A stretch of DNA of 64,000 bases from Garcia nutans. Its lineage: Eukaryota; Streptophyta; Magnoliopsida; Malpighiales; Euphorbiaceae. The translations under genes and the position numbers were made by a program. Below the pieces are notes generated by a model that was not told the DNA's origin, ran no database searches, and saw only the letters and a list, made by a program, of their open reading frames with translations. The stretch lies in the NCBI GenBank assembly GCA_947685225.1, contig CANTUV010000026.1, positions 54,955,501 through 55,019,500 of the forward strand, given 5' to 3'. Below are positions 13,438 through 23,246 of this stretch, piece by piece; position 1 is the first letter of the stretch, and each line of letters starts with the position of its first letter.

Positions 13438-14409
13438 GGACAGACTTTCAACTAGTCATTAAGAAAATTACTTTAAAGTTCTTCTAGTTTTTTATTTTTT
13501 TTCCTAATAATTCATCTTTTATTAGTTAGAACTACTACTTATTTTCTCATAACTTGAAAAACCTCTCTCATTTATTATGAATGTTTTTAATTGTGATTTA
13601 TGATATTACAATTTTTTTTTTCAGAAAAAGGGTAAAATAAAATACAGGGGAAAACTAACTCAATCAATTTTCTTATTTTACATTTTCGAAATGACAAAAT
13701 AAATTCCATATCTTATTAACATTGTTCTTGAAAGTAGTATATAAATAAATCCCATAAAAATTTTATAGAACTTAATTAAAATATTATTTGTTAATAATTT
13801 GTAGAAAGAAGTGGAATGGATAAGAAGTAGGAATGAATATTAGGTGGTTTGATCCGTCTTTAAAAGTCTGTCAAATTAATTATCATTTATCAAATTAAAA
13901 AATTCATTGCATAATAAGAGAAACCGACTACTATTAATCGCATTTAATTGAATTCAGTCGATTTTATTATATTAAAAAATATAAATATAAATTAAAATTA
14001 AATTAATAATATTAATTTATTAAAATTTTACATTAAAAAATAATTAATGAAATTAATTTAAATTGAACCACTTTAAATAATTATAGTTATGGGCCGGATG
14101 AGTTGGAACCATTTGCTCATCTCCAACAAGAGGTATTTTTCTTCGAATTTTAACTATGTAAACTTGGTAAATATATATATATATACACTTATATATACTA
14201 TTTTTTTAATAAAAAATGATATAACAACAACCCACCCAACTAATTATAAGTTCAATATAAATTGATTATGTTAAATAATTATATGCGGTGACCAATAAGA
14301 GTCAGTTCTGTATTTAAAACAGCTTCCAGATGCTATATAATTAGATTTTAGAATTTTCATTATTGGATATTAGAAAAAAAATATATATATAATATAAATA
14401 GACGGATAG
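13438..14409. other. AT-rich intergenic DNA
   Basis: No gene or clear repeat is seen apart from short TA runs near 14171 and 14381. Confidence 0.5.
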
Positions 14410-16064
14410 ATGAGCGAAAAGAAGGAATATGGTCACGTTTTGTTCGTGCTTAATTCATCTGGTGATGACTGTATATATTCAGGTCCTGATGGGTATCAAG
14501 CTGGTTTCTTTCAGGAAACTTGGGATATAACTGGGAACTCTATTATTCGTCTGGTTTTGCGTTTTCTCAATGATGGAATTTTGGATCCTGGGCTTTGTCA
14601 CATTTGGATTACGTTGCTTCCAAAAAGTGATTGTCCTGAATATATTTCTCAGTTTAGGCCAATCAGTTTATGTAATGTGGGTTTTAAAATTATTACAAAG
14701 GTTCTTACTAATAGGATGAGGAAAATTTTTCCAAAAATTATAGCTCCTGTTCAAACTAGCTTCATTCCTGGTCGACTCCTTCATGATAATGTGGTAATTC
14801 TTCAGGAGGTTACTCATACTTTGCACTCACTGAAGGGAGACACTGGTTATATGATCATAAAGATTGATTTAGAAAAAGCTTTTGACAGATTTTCTTGGGC
14901 TTTTATCGATGAATCTTTGTTGCTGGCAGGCTTTTCTGATCATTGGAGATTTCTAATTTCTAAATGTCTTGGTGCTTGTTCTATGCAAGTTAAGTGGAAC
15001 GGATTATTATCAGACTCCTTCTCGCCTTCAAGAGGGGTTCGCCAGGGTGACCCAATTTCTCCATATCTGTTTGTTCTTGGCATGGAAAGATTGGGTCATA
15101 TAATTCAAGATGCTTTGTTTACTGGTGAATGGAAGCCTTTCAAAACCTCCAAGAATGGCCCGATACTTTCCCATATGTTTTTTGCGGATGATCTTCTCTT
15201 GTTTGCGGAAGCCTCTACTAGCCAGGTTGATGTTGTGTTGCGATGTTTGAATCAGTTTTGTCTAAGTTCTGGGGAGAAGGTAAACTTTTCAAAATCATCT
15301 GTTTACTTTTCTCATAATGTCACCAATGATGTTCGTCTGCATATCTCAACTAAATTGGGCATTTCTGAAGTCAATAATCTAGGTTCCTATATTGGAGTTT
15401 CAATAGTTTCTGGTCGGCTTAATAAAGACCTTTATGGGCCTCTTTTGTCTAAAGTAGATCGACATTTGGCGGGTTGGAAGACCCCGTTGCTGTCTCTGGC
15501 AGGTAGAGTGACTTTGGCTAAATCTGTTCTTTCAGCGCTGCCAAATCATGTTATGCAGGCATCCTTTCTCCCCCAATCAGTATGTGCTGAGTTTGACAAG
15601 AAAGTCTGTAATTTTGTTTGGGGTTCATCTCCTAATCAGAAGCGTATACATTTGGTGAATTGGAATACTCTGACTATGCCAATTTCAGCTGGTGGGCTTG
15701 GTATTAAATCTTGCAAACAGATGAATCTTGCTTTTATGTCCAAATTAAGCTGGAGATTGCTTCATGAGCAAAGTTCCTTCTGGTCTATCATTATCCGTGC
15801 CAAGTATATGGGTGGAGGCAACTCGATTGATCAATGCATGGCGAGGACAAATTCATCGAACATTTGGAGAGGTATTATTAAAACTATCCCTTTTCTTAAA
15901 GAGGGAATTGCTTATGCTGTTTGTAGAGGGCATCTTGCTTGTTTTTGGTTGGACAAATGGGTTTTGCCATATCCATTGCAGGTTTATGTTCATAACCCGG
16001 TTCCTGACCATTTACTTTGGCAACCAGTTTCTTTTTTCTGGAGCAATCAGAATTGGAATTGGGA
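14410..16064 (+). mobile_element. truncated LINE (non-LTR retrotransposon) reverse transcriptase
   Basis: An open frame runs about 550 codons. From about residue 25 it carries the plant LINE reverse-transcriptase domain in order: GPDGYQAGFF, ITLLPKSD, FRPISLCNVGFKIITK, IDLEKAFDRFSW, RGVRQGDPISPYLFV, and the catalytic FFADDLLLF (YADD-type, here FADD), followed by the C-terminal thumb region. The 5' part (ORF1 and endonuclease) is missing, and the match starts abruptly near 14480, so the first 20-odd codons are probably chance. The 3' part (zinc-binding and RNase H regions, poly-A tail) is missing because the sequence passes at about 16064 into a gypsy element on the other strand. Uninterrupted over its length, so relatively young. 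Confidence 0.9.
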
Positions 16065-18660
16065 ACCACAAAATCTCGCCCCCATAGGTAGGAGTGCCAA
16101 TGTTTAACTGCTTTCACTAACCCAATCAACTCCCGTTCATAGGCCGGCAAACTTTGATGGCGAGCAGCCAGCGAGCGACTGAAAAATGCCACCGGCTTGT
16201 TGGTTTGTAGTAAAACGGCTCCAACCCCTGTGCCTGAAGCATCACATTCCACAACAAAGGTTAAGTCAAAATTCGGTAAAATCAGGACAGGAGTGGTTGT
16301 CATTGCCGATTTCAGCTGCTCAAAAGCCCCTACTGCCTGATCAGTCCACCTGAAATTATTCTTTTTGAGCATTGAAGTGAGAGGAGCAGCTATCAAACCA
16401 TAATCTTTCACAAATTTGCGGTAGTAACCCGTTAACCCCAAGAAGCCACGCAATCCACGAAGGGTGGTAGGTTTTGGCCAGTCCGTTATGGCAGAGATTT
16501 TGGAATGGTCAACCTGGACACCATGTGCTGTAATAATGTGGCCTAAATAAGAAATTTGGGGCTGTCCAAAAACGCACTTAGAACGTTCGAGGCATAAACT
16601 GTGGGACAGCAACACTTGAAATACCAACCGCAAATGATGAAGATGCTCCGCCCAGGATTGACTGTAAATCAAAATGTCGTCAAAGAAAATGAGTACAAAT
16701 TTCCTCAAATAAGGCTGGAATACCTCGTTCATCAATGACTGGAATGTTGAAGGGGCATTAGTCAAACCAAAAGGCATGACAAGGAACTCAAAATGCCCAT
16801 GGTGAGTGCGGAAAGCTGTTTTCTCCACATCGGCAGAATTCATGCGGACTTGGAAATAACCTGAAAGCAGGTCAAGTTTTGTAAAAAACTTTGCACCACC
16901 AAGTTCATCCAATAGCTCATCAATTACAGGAATTGGAAATTTGTCTTTAATTGTCTTGGCATTGAGTTCGCGATAATCGACACAGAGCCGCCATGAGCCA
17001 TCAGCCTTAGGTACCAGAATAACAGGAGAGGAGAAAGGTGATTGGCTTGGTCGAATTATCCCCTGTTCCAACATTGCAGAACACTGCCGTTCAATCTCAT
17101 CTTTCTGCCCATGAGGGTAGCGATAAGGCCGAACAGCCACTGGACCTGTGTCTGGCAGCAACTGAATTTTGTGGTCACAACGTCTCGAAGGAGGTAACCC
17201 AGCTGGGGGTGTGAAGAGTGAACTGAATTCTGCCAACAATTTCTGTAATGGAACGTCAGACCCTGGGTTGTGCTGTAAGGAATGGATGGACGACTTGTAA
17301 GGTGAATATGAAGAAGTCAGCCCCTGTAATTCAATTAAGTGTCCCTGCTGAAAAAAACTCATGCACATAGTAGAAAAGTCCCATAGAATTGGTCCCAATG
17401 TGCGAAGCCAATTTACACCCAGTACCATATCAAAAGATGTTAAGGGCAGTACAAACAAGTCGACCACAAAAGAATTAGAGTGGAGAAAAATGGGTGTACC
17501 CGTACAAATACCAGGGCTAGTAAGCTCTTCTCCATTTGCAACATGCACTGTGATGCCATCCTTATTGTCAATTGTTGCATTTAAATCTGATGCCTTTGAC
17601 GAAGAGACAAAGCTATGGGTGCTACCCGAGTCAACAAGGACCAAGACCTGCCCATTCTGCCAAGTACCAAACAGCCGCATAGATTGAGGTCCACGAGCAC
17701 CGGTGATGGCATGCAGCGAAATTTCTGGTTCGGAGTAGGGCTCATCATCGTCAGGGACGTCCATCTCGATCCAGAATAGTCGCTTGCATTGGTGTCCTCG
17801 AACAAACTGCTCATCGCAGTTAAAACACAGACCTTTTTTTCGCCGGTCATCCATCTCCTCCGGTGACAGCCGACGCACCGTACGGCCTGATCGGGAATCC
17901 GGAATTGTGGTGGGGCGCCTGAAATCTCGGGAACTGGGATTCCGAGAAAAAAGTTTTCTCTCATAGAGCCTAGACATGCTCATTGCTGTAACAAGGTCAG
18001 TCGGATGGTGAAGCTCAACCTCAACTGCAATAGCATCCTGTAAGCCACTGAGGTATAATTGAATTTTCTGCGACTGGGTTAGTGTGCCAGCCCTAGAAAT
18101 CAGCGACTCAAAGGAATTCTGGTAGTCAGCAACAGAACCAGTTTGTTTTAGTTTCGCCAATTCACCCAATTTGTTGCTTCGTATGGGTGGCCCAAACCGG
18201 AGATTGCATTGAGCAGTAAATTCCTCCCAAGTCGGGTTTGGGAAATCATCCAGAAGTTATAGGAACCATAGTTGGGCAATACCCTCAAGGTGATAAGAAG
18301 CTAGACTGACCATCTCTTCTTCTGGCGTTTGTTGATGGCGGAAAAAATGCTTGCAACGGTTCAACCATCCCAATGGATCATCTTTCCCATCATAACGAGG
18401 GAAATCCAATTTGGTGAATTTTGGGACGAAAGAACTGGAACCAGATTTTTCAGAACTGGAGTTGGCAGCAGTTCCCTTATCCTTACGCGTACTAGTTGGG
18501 CTATCCGTGGTACTAGATTGAAGGGTTGGTTTTGTGGACTCCCATTCTAGGGTAAGGTGTTTGACTTGAGCACGTAACTCATTGTTAGCACGTTGTTCTG
18601 ATTGAAGCAATTCAAAGAGCTTAGAAAGTTGGTCTTGAACAGAGTCACCCATAACGTTAG

Positions 18661-18672
18661 GCTCTGATACCA
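18661..18672 (-). other. primer-binding site complementary to initiator tRNA-Met
   Basis: On the minus strand the 12 bases TGGTATCAGAGC start three bases inside the LTR edge. This is the usual plant LTR-retrotransposon primer site, complementary to the 3' end of tRNA-iMet. It fixes the LTR boundary and the element's orientation. Confidence 0.92.
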
Positions 18673-18675
18673 ATA

Positions 18676-19105
18676 TGTTAGGGTCCCTGCTAACGGATCG
18701 GGTTACGGGTCTACTAGGGGTTGGTGTTTGGGTGTTTAGGCTAGGGGTTTTCTTTGAACGACCTATGGTGGAAGTTTAAAGAAAGAGACAGCTCATTAGA
18801 GGGAGACAGAACCTCAGTCGTTAAGACTAAAATTGGAGTTTTAAGCATATCCTTTATTGCATCTGATAACTGCTATTTATACAGGAGTTGTGTAACTAAA
18901 ATCCCTGCAAATCAGGAGCAGTAATCACTAGGAGGATTAACCTCAACTAACTACATGAATGGGAAAGGTGGAGGATCTCCCTCCTACATAACAGGAAAAA
19001 ATCAAATAAAAATAAACTGAAATACTTGACTAGTTCAGAATTTCAATACGTGGAGACAGTGGAAACTTGGCCCGACGCTGATACACTTTAATTGGACCGT
19101 TAACA
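18676..19105 (-). repeat. 5' LTR of the Ty3/gypsy element
   Basis: On the minus strand it begins TGTTAACGG (19105) and ends CCCTAACA (18676), a 430-base LTR with the TG...CA ends and a 5-base inverted terminus (TGTTA/TAACA). A TATA box (TATAAATAG) lies at about 18882-18873 in the sense direction of the element. Its outer edge lies about 355 bases beyond the FolD stop codon, so LTR-driven transcription would run away from that gene. Confidence 0.85.
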
Positions 19106-19460
19106 CCACCTCAGATGGTTGGCCAAAAGTATAGCAACTAACGTTTTGTATTACCTGACAACACAACCCATTCTTGTTGTTATAATTGTAGTGGATGAGG
19201 GAGCATTCTTTGCACAGTTTTTCTGCTTATTTCTCTTTCCCAATCAGGCTGATGAATGCTCGTGATCAAAGTCTATAAACTCAATGATAAGTTCTTTGGA
19301 CATCTCAAAATCGGAGCCATCATCCAAGAAAAAGCAAGTTGGAAGTCGTATGTCACCCAGTAAACGACTAAATAGGAAATCAATTGCAACAAATGGTAGC
19401 AAAAGATAATGAAAATTATATTACTAGCTGGAAATTCAAAATTATATGCATATGAAATGA

Positions 19461-19668
19461 TCAGTCAAAGTTATATGCCCGCTTGGCAGTATCAAGAGTG
19501 TTGGACAGTAGCATGGCAATTGTCATGGGTCCGACGCCTCCTGGCACAAGGGTTATAGCTGATGCCACCTTCACTGCTTCTTCATAGCAAACATCACCTA
19601 TGAGACGATAACCAAACTCACTGCTGGGATCCTGCAACACATACGTCAGTGAAACTATTCTATCCTCC

Positions 19669-19714
<46 letters not shown>

Positions 19715-21511
19715 GACACGACTTGCCTATTGTTATGTTTAGTGGGGTAATTTCACAAATAGGTGCAACAAACAGTTACAGGTTATTTATTCAGTACTAT
19801 GAACGATAATTCTTATTTTCCCACATCCATAACAACTGCACCGGGCTTTAACCAGTTACCACGAACCAGATTGGGCACTCCAGCTGCTGCAATAACAATG
19901 CCAGCTTCACTAGTTATCTGCTCTGGATTATTTGTGAATTCATGTACAATGCTTACTGTCGCATGGTGCCTCTGTACAGCATCATAAACGACTGGACATT
20001 AATCAAACAGTCAGTGTGTTATATGATAAGAATTATTCACAAATGAAATTGTGCCACCTGCAATAACAAGGATGTGGGTAGACCAACAATGTCGCTTCTC
20101 CCAATAACCACAGCACTCTTCCCCATGATTTCCACACCTAACCTGATTAATAACTCAATGCAACCCTTCGGAGTACATGGGATAAACAATGGTTCTCTTC
20201 CTCTCATGGCAAGATTCCCCATTTTTAAAGGATGAAAGCCATCTGCATCTTTTTCCAAACTCAGCATATTCAAGATCTTCTCCTCATCCAAATGCTGTCC
20301 CAGACAGGTTTTTTTTTTAAGTCATCCATACAACATCAACTTCTCAAATAGTCTTGCATCAAATCCTGAACTATTTCACAGCTACACATGAGCAGCTAAG
20401 AATTACCACTCGACAGAATTTTCTGTCTAGTTGATATTCAACAATAAATAAAGATTAACAATTTGTCCAGTGATACATGCATGCCAAACTAAGTTCAAAA
20501 ACTATGTATATATAAATCAAATTTATATTTAGTTCGAGATATGCAAATCAAAATTGAAAAGGCTTCAAGAAACGGAGGACTATATATATATATATATATT
20601 TGGATCTGCAAATTGTAAAGACTATAAGATTTATATCTTGGTTAGGGAGATTACTTGTGGTAAGGGAAGCTGCACAAGAATGCCATGAATAGATGGATCC
20701 ACATTACAACTCGTCACAGCATTAAGAACTGCATCTTCTGAGCAATCCTGAGGCAGTTCAAAAAGAAGAGACTTGATTCCAGCTTCTTCACAAGCTTTTA
20801 TCTTGTTGCGAACACAAGTCTGGGAGTCCCTTCTTTGACCCATTAGTATAACAGCCAAGCCGGGAACTTTTCTAATGGATTCTTTCATCCTCCTTACTTC
20901 AGTAGCTATTATGGACCTAATTTCCTCTGCCATCAGCTTCCCATCTATTACACAGCAGCATCCTGCTTATTATTGGCTGTGGTGAACATCAAAATATTAA
21001 CCATACCATGCCTTATATACATACAATGTCAAAAACGAAAATTAAAAATGGAAAATAAAAAGAAGAACATTACCCACATTGAAAATTTTCGATTTACCAG
21101 GCAACAAAACAGGAAAAATCCAATCGGTATATGTAGTAGACTAACACCCAAAACGTTAATATCCAGTTTCAACCAACAAAGATAGGGAATTGAATCCAAT
21201 TTGACCAATTAGGAGATATTACAAATAAACTAATAAAAATTCCATATACATAGAGAAATGGCCTACAATCTTAGAGCAATAGAAATGAAAGAAACTAAAA
21301 AAAAATGAATTGACACTTACAACAGTTCATGGCTGGAAGAGGGCGAAAAACCATCGGCAACGGGAGCCCAAATCTCAGGGAGGTCAAGAGAAACAAGAGA
21401 TTGTGCAGACCTAAGAATTTGGGTGCTTAAAGCTCTTCGTATCATATCTTTCTTCTGCCAAGCCACTGCCATTCTTTGCTCCATCCTTCTCATTATCGCC
21501 ATTAACCTCAT
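19461..21511 (-). CDS. FOLD1: mitochondrial-type FolD (methylene-THF dehydrogenase/cyclohydrolase), probably degenerate
   Basis: FolD converts 5,10-methylene-THF to 5,10-methenyl-THF and then 10-formyl-THF. Exons in transcript order: about 21511-21321, 20962-20655, 20294-20058, 19971-19825 and 19631-19461. Exon 1 encodes an Arg-rich presequence-like N-terminus ending SLVSLDLPEIWAP, typical of the mitochondrial FOLD1 group. The body has VPGLAVILMGQRRDS, HGILVQLPLPQ, DGFHPLKMGNLAMRGREPL, the Rossmann motif VVIGRSDIVGLP and GGVGPMTIAMLL. Signs of decay: Cys (TGT at 20816-20814) replaces the conserved active-site Tyr in the Y-V-x-x-K motif; Leu for Pro in SAITLVPGG; exon 4 lacks the usual G-x-x-PVE segment and reads into TAA unless a weak donor after GAT (19825) is used; and exons 1 and 2 do not join in phase with the obvious splice sites. 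It may be an alternatively spliced gene, but decay seems likelier. Confidence 0.75.
19670..19714. repeat. (CT)n(CA)n microsatellite in the last FolD intron
   Basis: About 14 CT units are followed by seven or eight CA units, between FolD exon 4 and exon 5. Slippage here may be connected with loss of the normal exon 4 donor region, but that is speculation. Confidence 0.9.
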
Positions 21512-23034
21512 TTCCTTCTTCTTCTTCTTCTTCCTATGTAATGATAATTATTATTACAGCAATGACCAATTTCCGTTAGCTGTGTTATCTATAATCATAA
21601 TGACATAATTCGCAACACTTCTTTATTAACTTTTGCATTCAAATTAAAAACAGAAAAACTAATATTAATCCCATGAAAATCAAATCTAACCGATAATTAC
21701 CTAAAATTGATTATCATATCCGCACCAAACTCAAGTCATTTTTAGTTTATTGTTTAGCTTGACTATAATCTCAATAATTACTATTCACTGAGTTTAGCTA
21801 AGGAAAAAATACCCTTTTCACCATTTTTTTTTATTATTTTTTTTTATAAAATATATTTTAGTTATTTTATTAAATTTATTATAAACTCATTGCAAATTAA
21901 TAAAAATTTAATATTTTGATAAATATTTTATAAATTTTAAAATTTTAATAAATATTTAATAAATGTGGTATATTTGAAATTATTTTTAATTTTTTTTATA
22001 TTTTTGTCAAAAAGCCTTCGGCTAATTGTTAAAGAAGATGCATGGGTTAGTGTCCAATGGGCTCAGTATTAATCGACCTAGATATTGGTCTCCGGTCCAT
22101 AATCAAGTCTAGCCCACATAATACATGTTAATTTTTTTTTACTTAATTTATTTTATATTCAATTGTTTGAATCTCATAGCCAATTGTCTACTTATTCCTA
22201 AATTTAGTTACGAGTTCTAATTTGAAAAAAAATATATGATATTAACATTTTTTTAATATTATGATTTTGATTAATTTAGTTACTATGATTTGATAAAATT
22301 GTAATTTAATTACCTAATAAAAATATATCACAAAAGGACATTTAAAATTTAATGTTATTATACCGTCTGCTTAACACCAACTAATATATGAACGTAATAA
22401 CTGATAATATATATATATATAGATGTGAACATAATACATGCAAAATTAACCTCTGGATAATTAGATGGAATTGGAGTTATTTAATATATACATATATATG
22501 TCAGCTTGTGAAGTACATACAGTTTGCCCCAGATTTTAACTACATTTTCAGATTTTAATATCATGTCTTCACGAGGGGATATATATATATATATATATGT
22601 AAGTATATTGGAAAAATGAATAAACTGAAAATTATCAGAATTTAGGAAGTTTTGATTGGCGAGTTATTAGATGTGAGTTATGAGTGGGATTTTTGTGCAG
22701 CAGAATCTGATGATCATAGTATAATATAGATTCATATATATTTATATATAATTAGATATCGTGTATATATATATATATATGTATGTGTTTGATAATATTG
22801 TACAATAAAGCATTTAGCATTTTTAGGTACCGAACTCATGCACGACATGACCATATGATTTAAGCTAAGCCCCCCATTACTGACCATATATAACACAAGC
22901 AATTACTCATCCATCTGTTTATATATTAATATATACACACATCCTTTTCCTTATATTCTGATGTGAAGGACTCGGCTACATGCATAGCTAGGTAGCCTAA
23001 GTCATTGCACGTGATATATATATATATATACATT
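21512..23034. other. AT-rich region upstream of the FolD gene
   Basis: The first few hundred bases should contain the FolD promoter and leader (a GAA/CTT-rich stretch directly precedes the start codon). Beyond that there are only AT-rich sequence and short (TA)n runs. No gene is seen. Confidence 0.5.
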
Positions 23035-23140
23035 ATTTTTTTTAAAAAACTCGACTATCAAAAACCGTTGTTGGAGGATTGAACCCCTGATCTTTCCGTG
23101 AAGAGTAATATCAGGTGGTCACTGGACTAACTCCAATGAT
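23035..23140 (-). mobile_element. tRNA-derived SINE-like unit, copy 1
   Basis: On the minus strand the unit begins TCATTGGAGTTAGTCCAG, carries a box A-like TAGTCCAGTGACC and, about 35 bases on, a box B-like GGGTTCAATCC. It ends in GTCGAGTTTT plus an A-rich tail. This spacing is that of an internal RNA polymerase III promoter, as in tRNA-derived SINEs. It is directly followed by a second copy (23141-23246) in the same orientation. Confidence 0.7.
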
Positions 23141-23246
23141 TTTTTTTTTAAAACTCGACCCTCAGAAATTATTTTCAGATGATCGAACCCCTGACCTCTC
23201 CATGAAGAGTAACATCAGATGGTTACTGGGCTAATTTCAGTGATTA
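23141..23246 (-). mobile_element. tRNA-derived SINE-like unit, copy 2
   Basis: A second unit of the same family, about 80% similar by eye: box A-like TAGCCCAGTAACC, box B-like GGGGTTCGATC (closer to the tRNA consensus GGTTCGANNCC than copy 1), GTCGAGTTTT and an A-tail. The A-tail of this copy abuts the head of copy 1, giving a head-to-tail dimer. No flanking target-site duplication is obvious; a (GT)n tract lies on its 5' side. Confidence 0.7.

Larger units (their letters stand above)
16065..19105 (-). mobile_element. truncated Ty3/gypsy retrotransposon with 5' LTR, gag and partial pol
   Basis: Read on the minus strand the order is 5' LTR (19105-18676), primer-binding site, then one gag-pol frame from the ATG at 18652. 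Gag includes FPRYDGKDDPLGWLNRC, then a TAA stop at 18259-18257 where the frame otherwise continues unbroken. A CCHC-like knuckle (CFNCDEQFVRGHQC), an aspartic protease (VDSGSTHSF), reverse transcriptase (LDLLSGYFQVRM, MPFGLTNAPSTFQ, catalytic FFDDILIYS) and RNase H (CDASGTGVGAVLLQ) follow. The element breaks off in RNase H just after LWGRDFVV at about 16065, so integrase, chromodomain if any, and the 3' LTR are absent. It is immobile as it stands. Confidence 0.93.

Noticed and set aside
14410..14480. First residues of the LINE frame as a genuine protein start
   Set aside because: Similarity to LINE reverse transcriptase begins only at GPDGYQAGFF; the upstream codons are probably chance, so the element is 5' truncated.
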